Shown here: positions 46,551 to 59,731 of the stretch, piece by piece
How positions within the stretch are numbered: the stretch's first letter is position 1
How the letters are laid out: each line of letters starts with the position of its first letter
Source: Astrocystis sublimbata
Lineage: Eukaryota > Ascomycota > Sordariomycetes > Xylariales > Xylariaceae
Length of the DNA: 64,000 nt
Direction: 5' to 3'
Assembly: GCA_022453515.1 (NCBI GenBank)
Contig: JAJNNY010000048.1
Location: 186,001-250,000 of the forward strand
The notes under the pieces: generated by a model
The model's database searches: none
The model's input: the letters and a program-made list of their open reading frames with translations, nothing else
Told to the model about the DNA's origin: nothing
Program-made: the position numbers and the translations under genes

Positions 46551-49500
46551 GAAGGCCTGTGGCGTCAAAGCAAAAATGGAGTCTTAAGCTCCGAAAGCAG
46601 GACGGCCATGGCAGAGCATAGTCGCTGCAACTAGGGTCTAGCTTCGTTGGAGGTGTTGCGATGGCGAGCTCGCATTCAAGCTATGTGCTAAGCTCAGCAG
46701 ATCTATTTACAGTACACCCACATATAAATCCGGCAGGGCAACCTCATCTCCCATGCGCATTTTCAATATGGCCCTACCTGGAGGGTAAAGCTGGATCCAA
46801 GATGTGCGAAAGGTACACATCGGCTTGAGATGGGATTTGGCAGGGATGGAACAAAAACTAGGAGTCTACAACATATGCTCATGCTCAAGCAGGAAGACAA
46901 TCAGCCCTGGCATTGTGCTTGCAACTGGCCCACAGGTGGCAGCACCAGCACCATCGCAATGACTTCAAGGTTTGGAAGCCTTAGGGAGTTGCATGCAGCT
47001 CACCTCTCTTGGATTCTTGAATGGGTTATTCACTCAGATAGTCTATTGGGGGAGCCTACCCTAGAGCTGGGGGAGCCTACCTGGTATGCCACTACATAAA
47101 TATTATTAGCAGATAGGGTGCATAGATACTACCTAGGTAGCCAGCAGTAGAGCCAACCTGCTAGCTATTACCTAATTATAAGTTCAACAGATCTGCATCT
47201 GCATCTAATAGCCATGATACCAGTAGTACTATGTGATAGTGATGATAATCTGTGTGCATATTAGATCTTTCAAATGGAAACTTACATCATGACCAAATTC
47301 CGCCACTCCAAGCTTTCACTCTATGCACCTTCCTGCTTGGCTGCAAAGCACAACAGGCAAGGCAAATGCATGTGCTAAGGTACCTAGGTACTTAAGCAAA
47401 AGGCTCCTTCTCAAGCTCACCTAGGTCCGTGCGTCAATGTGAGAGGGAAGGAAGGCACAGATTTCAACAGCAGGCATGCAAAGAGGGAAAGTACCAATGT
47501 ATCTTCCAGATCTTAATGGCAGGTACCTCGTAGGTGATTCTAATCTAGTGCCCTCCAGGGCTATATCTGCAGGTTTACCTAATAGTGAATAGGTAAACAG
47601 GCAAACAGTGTGGCAAGGCATGTGAATGCAAGATTTAATTTACATAACTGCTCAACTGCTCCTGCTGCCGTACCCCGCAGTGCAGTGGCTGGGAAAATGT
47701 TTGTTTTCTCACCTATGTACCTAGTCTAAGAAATGAATCTGGTGAAGGAAGGAGATGCACTGTGTGTGACTCAATGTGTATGCGGCTAGGCTAGAGGGAC
47801 AAAGGAATTCGAGGACAAAGAACTTCGAGTATAGGTCGAGAGGAGGAGGGGGTGCTTGTTGATATACTTGGGTACTTGGGTGTGGGGTGGGAAATTATTC
47901 AATACTTTAGGAATAAAGGGTAGGTATGCAGGTAAACAAAAACAAGTAAACAAATAAACAAACAGACTTGGACTTGGACTTGGGCTCGAGGTAATGGTGG
48001 TGGTGGTGGTAGTGGCTGAGAATAATCGAGCGAATGATGAGACTATGACGGAGGTTGGGGGATTGCCCGGAATCCCATGTTGCTAGTATGGGAAAGAGCA
48101 GCAGTTCATCTCGAAGCTCGAACCTAGGGTCAGGCCATGATAGCACCGGCCTGGAGGGCTCGAGAGGGGAGACGCATCCAGGAAAAACGACCGGGCGAAG
48201 ATGCCGCGAGGATTAGAGACTAGGCTTAATGTGCCTCGATCTTTCATATCGGCTCTACGATAATCACCTAATATTAAGGGAGCAGCCACCCTCGATCAGT
48301 CCATCTCGGCAGTGGCTTTCCCATGCCCTAGGGATCGAATTTCTTGATCTGGGAATGGGGAATGCCCCGAGTTTTATGATTGTGTATGCGGGAGAAGGTA
48401 CCGGGTAGGTCTTTCAATGTATGGCTGTATGTAGCGTAGTTAATCTACTTCTATGATTTCATGTTATGAACGCTGCTTTTGCTCTTTCTTTGCTTCCCAA
48501 AGTCTTAAACTGGAACCAGCTGTGCATCTGGACTCTGTGGCCGGAGTTGAATACCGTAATTATTTCAATGCTTGATTCTAAGTGGCGAGGTCGGGGTGAT
48601 GCGGGCGTCTGTTCTGGGGCACAGCATCGTGCTTTCAGCTTGGACTCGGTCCCTTTTGGAATCGCGTGATAATATATAGTTCTACTGTTTAAATCAGCTA
48701 AGCACTGCTCTTCGATGCAGTTGGACATGACACTGTTCCTATTTCCGAGAAACGAGCGGTTCCATGGCCTCTTTTGGGTGCGATGACTGCTCGTGTCTTG
48801 GTACGAGATGGATGCGAGGTCGAGAAAGGTATGTTATCGGGAGTGCCGCTTGTGCATGCCCCTCGAGAAGTCAAGGGCTTCTTCTGGAGGTGTAATTATC
48901 GGTTTCGGCCGCCGCCCTGGAACAAATACAGCAGCCCAGGCAAATGAATGGGATAAATCTTCGCCAGGACGCTTCGGTACAATTAACGACAATCGATTCA
49001 TTTTTTCGAGTGATACGGCAGTTCCAGACGCTGCATGCTTTGCTTGGGTAGTCATTGTACACTATTACGTATCTCTAAATGATGAAATATGTACGATCTT
49101 GTGTTCCTGGATCTATGGTGAGCAGCAAGTTCGATTGCCTTTCATCTCGAAAAGATGGGAGGATTTTCATTGCACTTCTCTTCAGCTTGTGGGCTCCGGT
49201 ACAACACCAAGACTTGTCCCAATACCATGAGCTACCTATCCGTGGGTCTGGAGCCATACCTCGCAGAAAGAACCCTCCCCCCCAATAATCTATCTCGAGA
49301 TGCCCCACCAAGTCCAGTGAGGAGGGGTCCATCAGCTAGAGCCGTATCTCTAGGTACATAGAGGGGGTTGATGTGACTTGCTTGCTTGCTACCTATGCGG
49401 GGATGCCAGTGAGTGACCATTGTTATGGCACAAAGAGAAAGCGGCTCCTTAGGTAGCCTAGGAAGAATTCAGGTAGGGTATCAAGAGGATGTGCTGATCT

Positions 49501-50583
49501 CGGAAGATTGTTACGATGCTAGGCCGCAAGCGGTCGAATTCCCACATCTGCTTTGTATACATACATACATAATAAACATCAATGTTGAGGTGATTCTATC
49601 CAAAGGAGTTTACCATGGGCAGAATCACTGGGACTCTCTAACGTGGACGACATGTGTCACACCTTGCTTCTGCCGCATTCTTGGATTATCAATGGCTGCA
49701 AACAGTTGGCTCACCGCGTTGACGACGCTTGGTCTCGTCACGTTGTCGTGGCACAGCGCTGGCTTTAGTCCGTGGTAAGTACGATGTATTGGTCCAACAG
49801 CTTTGATATGCTTCAATACTTCGAAATATCTAGCTGTCTCCGACACCCAAGTTACGGACCGGCAGGTCGCCCAATACGCCACAGACATGTGGTCAAGAAA
49901 TAAGCGACATTCGCCGCGAGGGGCGAAGGCTAAGCGAAGACAATGTTCGCTCAGTAGAGCAGGCACATGGAATTGTAGTTCAACCGACTCTTGGCAGCAG
50001 AATGTATCAGTTGTAGTCGGTTCAATAATTTTATATGCGAGGGGAGAGCAGCGGGCGATTATATCAGCCCGCATGCTATGAATAACATGTTTATTATGGT
50101 CCGTATGTTGGGACCTCCGGTTCCTTATACATAGTGACTAGAGAGATGTTTATCCAATTTGAACCGTCACATTTCAATATCTCACCCTCTTCCCATTCCA
50201 GTTTTGTGGACACCTGCACTCAAGCGCAGGTGCACCAATGAAGCCGAGCAACTCGACGCGGCTCAGGACGACAATGCCCACGCGCGTATCCCTAGACGAA
50301 CCATAGATGACCTTGATGGGCACGGTTTGTTCCATAATGCCTTTCGTGATTCTCCCATGTTGCAGATCAGAGTTGGAGAGGAAATTGCGGTGTATGCTCG
50401 GTATATAGCATAAACCGAGAGGAACCGATTTCGCAAGCGTGAGATTGTCTATCCACCACAACCACTGCTAGTTTTGCTACCTAGCTAGCCACATGGAACA
50501 GCGACATCAATGGAACTAGATTAACGGTCTACGATGGGAGGAGGCGTTTGGCCATGGACATGCTTTCCCACATGGAGGGGATA
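46551..50583. other. Gene-poor region left of the transposon
   Basis: About 4 kb without a supportable gene; stops are frequent in all frames and open stretches overlap on both strands. It contains two exact TACCTAGGTA palindromes (47130-47139, 47381-47390), a tandem pair of GGGGGAGCCTACC words near 47050-47080, and TTGC repeats near 49380. The FIP1 3' UTR occupies the first few hundred bases. Confidence 0.5.
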
Positions 50584-52409
50584 ACGTCGGTCCCCTACTT
50601 TCCGGCCACCCATCTTAGCCCACACCGCCTTTTGCATCTCTCACTTCACACAACCACCATGTACGCAATTCTTTCTTAAAGCCTATCATACTTTGTATAG
50701 CCTAAGAGGACCTATCAATGGCTCGATATACCGAAGAAGATGTTGATTCTGCAATAGCTGCAGTTAGAGCGGGCCGTAGTATTCGTAAGGCCGCTCTTGA
50801 ATGGGGTATCCCTCGAGCTACCCTTTAAGAGCGAATCAGCGGTTGTTCAGCTGGAAAAGAAGGCTTTAACCACTTTTAAAAGGTCGACCCTACTACTAAA
50901 GAAAGACTAGCCCAATGGGTACTCCTCTAATCCGACCTAGGGCTTCCTCCAAGCCACGCAGAGCTACGGGAATTTGCTAGCCGCGTGCTGCAGGCCCAAG
51001 GGCTCGACGTGTCACTCGGAAAGCATTGGGTTTCCCGTTTTCTAGCCAGAAACCTATCGATTCAAGTCTATAAAAGCAGGTCTATCGATTCTCGGCGTTT
51101 AAATAGAGCAATAATTAATATTATTCGAAAATGGTTCCAACGCCTAGTAATCCCGGCCGTTAAAGCTATTAAACTAAAAAATAGGCATAATATAGACAAG
51201 ATCGGCATAATAGAAAAGATAGGTAAGAATAGCTTGGTCCTTGGGAGGGCCTAGAAAGCCGTTCTCTAGCGAAAAACACCTAGAGGGAGGACCTAATCGT
51301 CTATTATCGAGTGTATCTCTACTGTTAGGACCTTTTTGCCTCTTTTAGTGATTTTCAAAGGCAGTTTATTATAATAACAGTAGTATCCTTTAGATCTTAA
51401 GCCTTTTGAAGGCTGGAAATAGGATCACTAGAAAAAGGGATGGACAGACGACTCTATTGGGCTAGAATAGGTCCGGAAGGTCTTCATCCCGTTAACCCGA
51501 CCTAAAGATCCTTCCGAAACCAGGCTTCTGATTCTTAACGGCCACAGAAGCCATATAACAGTCGATTTTATATAGGAGTACTATCAAAATCATATCTAAC
51601 TACTATTTTTGCCTCCTTATGCTTCGCATATCCTTCAGCCCCTTAATATTATAGTATTTTCCCCTCTAAAAACGGCCTCTCGTAAATACCTTAGGTATAC
51701 TACCTATTTACACAATTCTTCTATTACCGGCAAGCGAAATTTCTTTAAATACTATCGTAGAGCCCGTTTAGATACGTTTATATTATTAAATATCTTATCT
51801 GGTTAGAGAGCTACTGGGTTATAGCCGGTTTCGGTAAAACATCTACTACTAAGCCTTTTGCTTCTAAAAGAGCCTCTCTAAAAAGCATAAACGGTTCTAA
51901 AAGGCATTCTAGCCAATGGCTAGGTTAATAATCTATTAGAATTAACAGATCTAGAGGCTTTAGAAGTTATATAGTCTACTCCTTAGCACTCCCAAGACTT
52001 TCGTTAATAATTAGATACATATACTACTACTATAAAAGGCTCTACTACCCAATAACTATTGTTTTTAAAAGTTAAAATAGCATTTATTGAAAAAAACACT
52101 TAGTTAGTTTTTATATACCGCGAGAATAAAGCCTAGAAAGCTAAATTTAAAGCTATAATTCCTCAGAAGCGGAAGAAGGTAGAATTAAGCCCTCAGTCTA
52201 AGTTTACTAGCATTAACGATGTCCGGCGGGCGCAAATTGCCGCCGGCGATATTGAGGATAGTTCTAGTGAATCTAGCGAGTCTGGTTTACCTAGTAAAGC
52301 CGAAGATTGTATTATAGTTGGTGCAGATGACTCCGAAAGTGATGATGAAGATGGTGCGTGATGGCGGTGGTATTTAGTGTTAGGTGGCCGGAAAGTAGGG
52401 GACCGACGT
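50584..52409. mobile_element. Fot1/pogo-like (Tc1-mariner) DNA transposon relic
   Basis: A 1,826-bp element bounded by perfect 27-bp terminal inverted repeats, 50584-50610 and 52383-52409. The repeat begins ACGTCGGTCCCCTACTTTCC. Both ends are flanked by TA (50582-50583 and 52410-52411), the target duplication of this superfamily. The inverted repeat continues imperfectly inward, with CACCGCC shared near both ends. Size is close to Fot1 (about 1.9 kb). The interior is more AT-rich than the flanks and carries the remains of a pogo transposase on the plus strand. Intact ends with a ruined gene suggest a non-autonomous copy damaged by repeat-induced point mutation. Confidence 0.9.
50718..52362 (+). 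pseudogene. Degraded pogo/Fot1-type transposase
   Basis: The reading starts MARYTEEDVDSAIAAVRAG, a Psq-type helix-turn-helix. It breaks at a TAA in the middle of the helix (about 50826) and at many later stops. Recognisable pieces are a CENP-B-type DNA-binding block (GLDVSLGKHWVSRFLARNL, about 51000-51060), part of the DDE domain (PPYASHILQPLNIIVFSPLK, about 51610-51670), and a final Ser/Asp/Glu-rich tail ending at 52362. Several stops are explicable as CAA or CAG changed to TAA or TAG, as expected for C-to-T RIP damage. No functional transposase can be made from it. Confidence 0.85.
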
Positions 52410-52411
52410 TA

Positions 52412-55400
52412 ATTACAGGGCCTCTACATGAGATCACCGAAGAATCTCTGGAAAAGATATGGTGCAGATTCTACAGATCGTAGACAGAAGTAACTATGCC
52501 CTTTCAAGAATACCTTGAGTCGCCAAGTTGCATGGATACGGGGGATTCAGACAGTGAAGCCGATCAATGCTCCGTAGGGGCAATCACTGAAAACAGCGTC
52601 TGGGTAACACCGCGCCGTAAATTCAGCAACATACGCTCCGGAAACACATGGTGCTTGCGATTCTCCACATGAGCAACCGCAGGCGGCTGGCTTGACAGCA
52701 GTGCCATATCTTTCGATAGTGGTATGGTACAATACCATTCCTCTATTTGTAATAATACTGCTGCTCGCGAGTAGTTATTATTTCGTCTCTGATGTCACCA
52801 TACTTGAAATGTTGTGGGAGCGGCCCCGCCATCTACTATTGAAATAGGATCTTGACCAAGTAGATGTTCATTGAAACTTTTTTATTTAGATCTTTTCCTA
52901 TGCTGTCTCTCAATGCAACAGAACTCGAAACTAGGATCCAATGCTGTTATGTGTCCTATCTAGAATAATTGACATCTTTATTAAGCCCTACACTCTTTGT
53001 CTGTGGGCAGACCTCGCACAAAACGCTTGTCAAGAATCCACAAAGCGCTTGTCAAGAAAAGAGTGGAAATGTGTTTATCTCGATGATTATAAGAACTATG
53101 GACCCAGCCACGCTGCTTAGCTCAAATATATGCCAGCACAGGCTCACAACACTATCATGGCGGCCTTTGATGATAGAAGTCGATGTATCTATCACCATGA
53201 CTGTGATCCAAGCTCTGTTGCCTTATCTGCCCAGCTTTGTGCAGAAAGGGACATACCTGTGTGTCGCATGCCTTTCCACAGAGAATCCTTGGATAAATCA
53301 GCATGTGGTGTCTTTGAGCAGCAGCAAAGTTGCCGTTGCCATGCTGTGCTACCCTATTGCAAAGGCCAGCGGCCAATGGCATGACGAAGCTATGTCATAT
53401 CCACACCAATTGCAGCACATATTCCGAGAATCCCTGGCATTGTTAACAGGGGTAGTCGTCAACAATTTTACAACCTCCCCAGCCGCAAGCCAAGGCTGGA
53501 TGCGTAACACAATAGCTTGTGATAACACAATATGAAAATGGGATCAACACCATCCCCCTTATTCTCTGATTACAACCATGAGATAAGAGTTGATGCCACC
53601 ACATTGTTACCAAACCTACCTAGGTATGTTGCCATCACCAGAGATTCGGCAGCAACACCACCACCAATGCTAGGCTTTACCCTTGATGCCCACTAGTGGT
53701 GTGATCCAGTGCACCACTTTGGGTATAGGGTTTTGATCTCAAGAAAATGAGGTCATAGCATAAGCAACTCTAACTAGGACCCAAGGTCAAGTTGCAACAG
53801 TACCAGGTGCCTACTTACCCAGTACTACCCCGCATCAGTTACCCTGGGTCAAAAGCGTGTAACCAATGATACCACCCCAACCGTGCGCTCTCTTGAAGCC
53901 AGCTGATATGGCAAGCTTCAGCAAATGTGCACGAACGCACGGTCCAAGCGCTAGTAGCAAAGTGGGCCGTGCACCTAATAGTTGTGAATGACAACCGACC
54001 TTGAACAAGCGCAACCTTCAATTCACAATTCACCATTGCCCTAGTGGCTATTGGGTCAATGCATACTACAACTTGTGCCACTGATGCTCGAATTTAAGAC
54101 AACATCTTTCACATCGTGATTTCTACTGGCCGTTACTAGTACACAACATCGTGGGTGTGTCTCGGGTTGTAGATCTAAGCCATCCTGGCAGGATCCGCGC
54201 GGGGATGATCCGCATTAATTAGTTGACAGGCGGATCCTTCAGCATGGCCCCGTAACTCTATTTGAACGTCATTCAGCCGCACAAGGTCTCCAATCCAGGG
54301 GAAATACTCTCTCTGCATTTCCTGACTAAAGTTTGGCCTCAATTGTTGGCATCAGTTGATTTCTGATCTCCTATCACAGAAATCTTCAGATCGGCAACTC
54401 CTGCCACTGAGATCATACATAATCTCTCCGGTTCCTCTATTCTTATCTACTAATTAATTATTGAGTAGGAAAGGAAACCCGGAGCCTCTTCAGCCTCCTC
54501 AAATAGTAGGTAAGGATCAACACAACATCACAAGCCCATTCCACTTCCGGCGAGGTTTGAGTGGGATAAGGATACTCGGATCTACCATGTGCAATACATG
54601 CAAGGTCTGTTGTACTTCTTCTAGCAAAGCTTGAGATAATTGATCAATGCAAATGCCTCTGGAGGATTAGACGGTAAAAGATTGTATGGACTAGATCGGG
54701 ACCTCACGAATGGTAGGTGCTCGCGCGTCGAGGAACGAATCAAATCGACAGTGTCTACCATGAAATCCTCCAAGTTTTTCGTTGCCTGGTCTACAGATAA
54801 CCTGACCAAGGAACAGGCGGGGGTCACCCATCAGAGGTTTGTTTGTACGCACTATGGCTGTCACATGTCAACCACCAAGGTGAGCAAGTAATGGAAATAC
54901 ACACAGGGTACATCGATGCCTTGAGCCGGTGATCTTGCGGCAAATACGGAGCAGTGTCCTGAAAACTTTGTCGTGCCTTAAGCAGTGCGGTCTGTGCTCA
55001 GGATGTCGGGGCATCGTGCCCATGAGATACCCAAGGTACATAATAACAGTAGCGCGTACACAGCTTATCTAGTAGACTGCCTTGGACGAGATGTCGTCTC
55101 TACAGGCAACGCCTAGTATCTTTTCACGGCACGATTCGAGGCAAACAACGAGGGGTCGCGTGACTCTGGCCTATCAGGAATTAGATATTACTTGCGAGAT
55201 AAGGCGGGGCGCCTACTGCTCTGCCCATTGCCTCCTCTCGCGGGGGTCATTAGCAATAACAAGCGGTTAGCATTGGCCAATGTGCCTAGTCAACCTCGAG
55301 AAATTCCAACTGGCAGCTGTTTGCATTGGAGAGGCTAGTGTCATCTCGCATTAGCCCGCCGGTAGCTGTACCGGGACCTACCCCCTGCGCGGTTGGTTGC

Positions 55401-57283
55401 CCCGGGTGCTTTCTTTCCTGCAACCGCAGCTACACCTCGAGATTTTGGTAAGTGTGCACACAACCTACCCTCATTACCCATATAAGTACTTTTCTCTCCA
55501 CACACATTTCGCCCACTTCCTCCGTCTTTTCTACCACCCACTTTCTTGTCACCACATATAAACAACCTCTTCATCGACCCAGTTCACACAGTACCTTGCC
55601 CACATCATCCGCCTGACCTTGCGTAAGTGACTATCGCTCTTCTCCCGCACCTCATCGTTGCACTGCTTCGCTTCCTCGTCCCGTCGTCCATTGTCATTCA
55701 CGTCGTCGCTGGCACTCGCGAGGGACCGAGGCTTCGCGTCAGTCATACACCTGCAGGCCTCCGTACAGAAACGCTCCAGCTAGATTATCGCTGCCGACCC
55801 TCATTTGAGCTGTGTCGAGTGGCCTAGAACTGACTCGAGTTGATTTTAGTTGTCTCAAGTTGCTTCGAGTTGCCTCAGCTTGCCTTGGTATGTATATCTA
55901 CATCTACAAATTTGACTCTCCGGCCTCATTTTCATCTATTCCACCTCGTCAGAGAACCTGCGCTGCAATTCTGAACATCTGAGCCGTCCACAGCGGCCAG
56001 TATTCCCTTCCGCAACATTAGCAACATCATGCGTAGGCAATAAAATGTGCCCGGCACCATCCTTATCCCACCGCATTTTTGCCCTTTTCCTTTATTTTCC
56101 CTACTCCAGCCATCTCCGTCACGTGTGAGTAATGAGGGCTTCTCGATAGTTTCCCTCTGATTTTGAAGTTGTCAATTTCATCCAGTGGCGGTCGAGCAAA
56201 TGGTGGGCATTCAAAGTGCAACTGACTTGACGACCACACTAAACTCGTTGCCCCCCAGCACTCCTTAGCCTGCCCACCACTTTATCAGTTACCTACCTCT
56301 ACCTTTTCCTCATCCCCATCCTCTACCTTTTCCTCATCCTCATCCTCTACCTTTCCCTCATCCTCATCCTCATCCTCATCCTTTCCTCTCCCCACCTTCA
56401 CGCGTCTACTTTCCGCGCATCTTGCTGAGCCTCATCGAGCAACAGTTACGACTTGTTGCAAGAGTCTCTACTCTGGCCACGCACACAGTCAATCCTCACA
56501 CGCTAGGTATGTTTGACAGTCTCTTCTTCATTCGAAGCGACCTTGCCATCCACGAAGAGCCCTCTATTTCCCCATCCATTTGCCTATTCTACCTCTCTAG
56601 GCCACAAATCAGCTGCATCTCCGTTCTACATCCCGCTACCCTTCGCTGGCGGACGCTCGATAGAGTGGCCAGCGAAGCATTCTACCTCCCAGTTCACCCC
56701 GAGCCCGTTTCCTAGTTCGTACCACTGGCGTCTGACTTCCCTGGATGCCTTCCTTACCTTCAGAGACGCGAAGCAACGTGTTTTCTTTTTACACATCCTC
56801 AAGTCTATGAGCCCTCTAGCACTTCTACCTACGCGAGATCCACGGGTGGAGTTACCTATTGCGAGTAGCACCTCATCCTCTCTTCACCTTGTTAGGCCTT
56901 GAATGTTACGAGTGTCACGTTTCCTATCAGTAATCAAAGATAAAGTCTATCATTGTTATTGAACTGTGTTTCTTTTCGATATCCGAGCCCGCAAATTTCC
57001 CTTCGAGCCCTAGGTGTGGTTTCTTGGCTAACTGTTAACTCGGAACCAGGAGCGGTTGCTTCGTTGCTCTCACACCCAGTCAGACACCAGCACCTTGGCT
57101 GTGTCCTGACGCCCGGTTCCCTTCACGACTCACATATCCACCGACTACAAAGTCCCTGTCCTGTTGGCCAACCTTTGGTTCTACCATCAACAGAGGATCT
57201 GAGTTCCTTCCTACTCCCATCGCTCTACTAGCACTACTCCCAGTGCTTCAAACAATCGGTCACTAAAACCACTCCCTCAACTC
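52412..57283. other. Gene-poor region right of the transposon
   Basis: About 4.9 kb with no gene I can support. Open frames of up to 188 codons (52969-53535) lack any recognisable motif or fungal codon bias. It holds one TACCTAGGTA palindrome (53617-53626). From about 55400 onward it is CT-rich, with several GTAAGT/GTGAGT donor-like sites and a CT-rich minisatellite. The right part may be a long promoter and leader of the gene starting at 57455. Confidence 0.45.
56295..56392. repeat. CT-rich minisatellite, CTCTACCTTTTCCTCATCC-type units
   Basis: About three to four imperfect units of roughly 24 bp (CTCTACCTTT-TCCTCATCC-TCATC) are read directly, ending in a (TCATCC)n run. It lies in the CT-rich region upstream of the Asn-rich protein gene. 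Confidence 0.8.
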
Positions 57284-59731
57284 GTAAGTCCTCCGACACA
57301 TCCACACCTGCGGCATTGGAACAGTACCAATGAACACTGCGATTTTGAGGCGAATCCACATTGTCCGATGTTGCTAGAGAAGGCCCCGGTAACGAACAAT
57401 ATTCTCTAAGGGCTTCGCTAACTACTTATGAACAGTTGTCGGCTATCAATCAAGATGGCCCAGGTTCAGCCTAACCATCAAGATCAATTCGAAGCTTATC
57501 TTCAGGATATACAAGCCCGCATCGTGAACAACACAACGCGGCCATATGTCTGCCTCGTAGGCAGCTACGAGGAGGCTCATGAGCTCCGTGAACGCCTAAA
57601 GGCAGGACAAAACAAGCCGACACCCGTAGAGCATCAGCAGGACCTGCCTGCAAACAACTATCAACGCACGCAATACGTCAGACTGATATGGGATGCGGTG
57701 TTCACACTGGTTAATGTCCTGGACAGCCCAGGAAGCCTCCAGATTAGAAACGTTGCCAGCAGTGGTGACAATAAGGTGTGGAGTGATGATGAAGTCACCG
57801 TTGTTTGCTGGAACATCCTCGTGAGTCAATAAAAAGACTCGCGACACATTTTAATGGAGCTAACTGCTGTGGTAGGAACATGTTGAATTGGCCGCAAAGG
57901 GTATCAACACTCTGGACACGTTTGCCAGTTCAGAAAAGATACACATCAAGTCATTTACATCGTTCAGGGACCGATTGACTCAAACGCTTGAGATGTTGGC
58001 GGTCAGTGGCAAGAGCATAAGGACATTAGTACACACGACTAATTTCAATTTACAGAAGTCAAAATCGGCAGTACAGAGTTCTGTCAGTAATGACGAGTTT
58101 CGGTCCCGAGGGGCCCAAAACCCCGTCAAGGAGCACTCGGTAAGCTCTTGCTACACTTGCACTTCAACACAAGGAAAAATATTCTGACTTGCTCACAGCG
58201 CAAGAGGACAAATAAAAATTTGAATGATAACAAGAAGCTTCAAATTACCTATGCAAAGCAGCATAAAAGGGCCGCACAGGAAGCAGCTCAGCGTCAAGGG
58301 CCAGGAGTGGCGGCTCAGGCTGAGGATGCCGATCTCCAAGTGGGATTAGCCCAGGTAAATCTCAGCATTTCAAGCGTCCATGTTGAATCCTCCTCCCCCG
58401 TCACATAGCTTTGCCCTTCTCACAAAGTTGTTGGAACACGCATGCTAACTGTCGAGTAGCCACAGGCTGATGGCCACTCAAATAATAACACCCCACAACC
58501 GACTGCTGGCTCAAAACGCGGCCGACCGGCTTCGTCCAATTCGCAGCCCGCTAAGAAGCGGAGGACCTCGAAGAAAAGTAACAGTACCTCATCCCAGGCC
58601 CAGGCAACGGCACCGGCACCGGCACCGGCACCGGCAGCACAGGTCGCGGCCTTGGCCCCTGGTGGAATCCGCACCAACACCAACGAAGCGAGACTTTCAC
58701 CTCCTGAACCCAGCAACGGGATGGCTGCTGTTGCCAATCCGGGTCCTGCTGCATCGTTCGGCGCTCTACTACCCGCCAACGACTTCAATATCAACGCAGT
58801 CCATTCCATGCAACAGAACAGACCTTCGCTCATGCCGACCAAGCCTCAGAACTACCCTATGTCACGCGAGAAAAGCCCTTGGGCCGAACAGTCCTACCAT
58901 GAAGATTCACCAGCTGTCAGCCAGGACCAACAGTGTATCGATCCTGCTCTCATGCAGTTTCAGACTCAGACGGTTAACCCTAACTGGACCCCTCAGGAGC
59001 TGATTGCCATGGGACATGGAAGCCAGGCGGTCAATGCTAACTCGCAACAAGACCCCGATTGGAGGGCGTACGTATCAACACGAGCCTGGGCCACCAACGG
59101 CCCGGGTTCGAGGTTTAACTCAGCAGCATCCTTGAGCCAACCCCCAGCTGCTCCAGCTACAACTGTTCCTTCGGGACAGGCAAGTTACGGGGCTCAAATG
59201 TATGACCCCGTTAACAACATGCTTGCTAACAATATGGTCGCCAACAACGGCAACTTTGACAACGTCAACAACTTTGACAACGCCAACAACTGGCTCGCCG
59301 ACAACGGGCTCGCCAACAACGGCAACTATGACAACGGCAACAACGTGCTCGCCAACGCCGTGCCCGCCAACAACGTCAACTATAACCACGTCAACTATGG
59401 CCACGTCAACAACGAGCCCGCTAACAACGTGCTCGCTAATAACGTGCCTCTCGGAATGAGCCCTCCCTCAACTGGTCGCTCGGGACAGGCAAATAACGTT
59501 GTTCAAATGGATCAGCCCATCGCCGTAGTTCCCATGGACCTGACCGCTCCCTCAGCTGGTCTCTCAGGCCTGGGCGATGAGCCTTTGTTTGACGACTCGG
59601 AGTTTTTCAATTTCGGCCTTGATAACAACGACGTATTCGCTCCCCCGGCCGACGAGGACGCCGACGAGGACGCCGAAGGAGAACTCGACTCGGAATATCC
59701 TGTAGAGGGACTTCAAGGCCGCCAAGGCTAG
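57284..59731 (+). CDS. Lineage-specific Asn-rich nuclear protein with AT-hook-like motif
   Basis: A 5'-UTR intron is likely at 57284-57435 (GTAAGT donor, GCTAAC branch, AACAG acceptor), which removes the ATG at 57428 and leaves 57455 as the start. Coding exons are 57455-57820, 57876-58001, 58056-58139, 58199-58354 and 58460-59731 (667 residues). The 54-bp intron 58002-58055 has a weak GTCAGT donor and a multiple-of-three length, so it may be retained (685 residues). The N-terminal ~190 residues look globular (LIWDAVFTLVNVLDSPGSL). Then come basic segments, an AT-hook-like KRGRPASSN with the nuclear-localisation-like KKRRTSKK, an Ala-Pro run, an Asn repeat domain (NNVLANN, NNGNFDN, NNVNYNH; 59206-59450) and a strongly acidic C-terminus. 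I recognise no family; a chromatin or transcription role is inference. Confidence 0.7.
59206..59450 (+). repeat. In-frame Asn-rich coding repeat
   Basis: AAC-rich repeats with a period near 12-15 bp encode NN-x(2-4) units such as NNMLANN, NNFDNAN and NNVPLG within the lineage-specific protein. The frame is never broken, so the tract is likely to be translated. Confidence 0.8.

Noticed and set aside
52969..53535. 188-codon frame right of the transposon
   Set aside because: No recognisable domain or codon bias, and a second frame overlaps it. I could not tell whether it is a gene relic.
54640..54891. 83-codon frame
   Set aside because: No family similarity, no splice partner; probably chance.
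57428..57454. Upstream in-frame ATG of the Asn-rich protein
   Set aside because: It falls inside a likely 5'-UTR intron (57284-57435) with its own branch site, so the ATG at 57455 is preferred.
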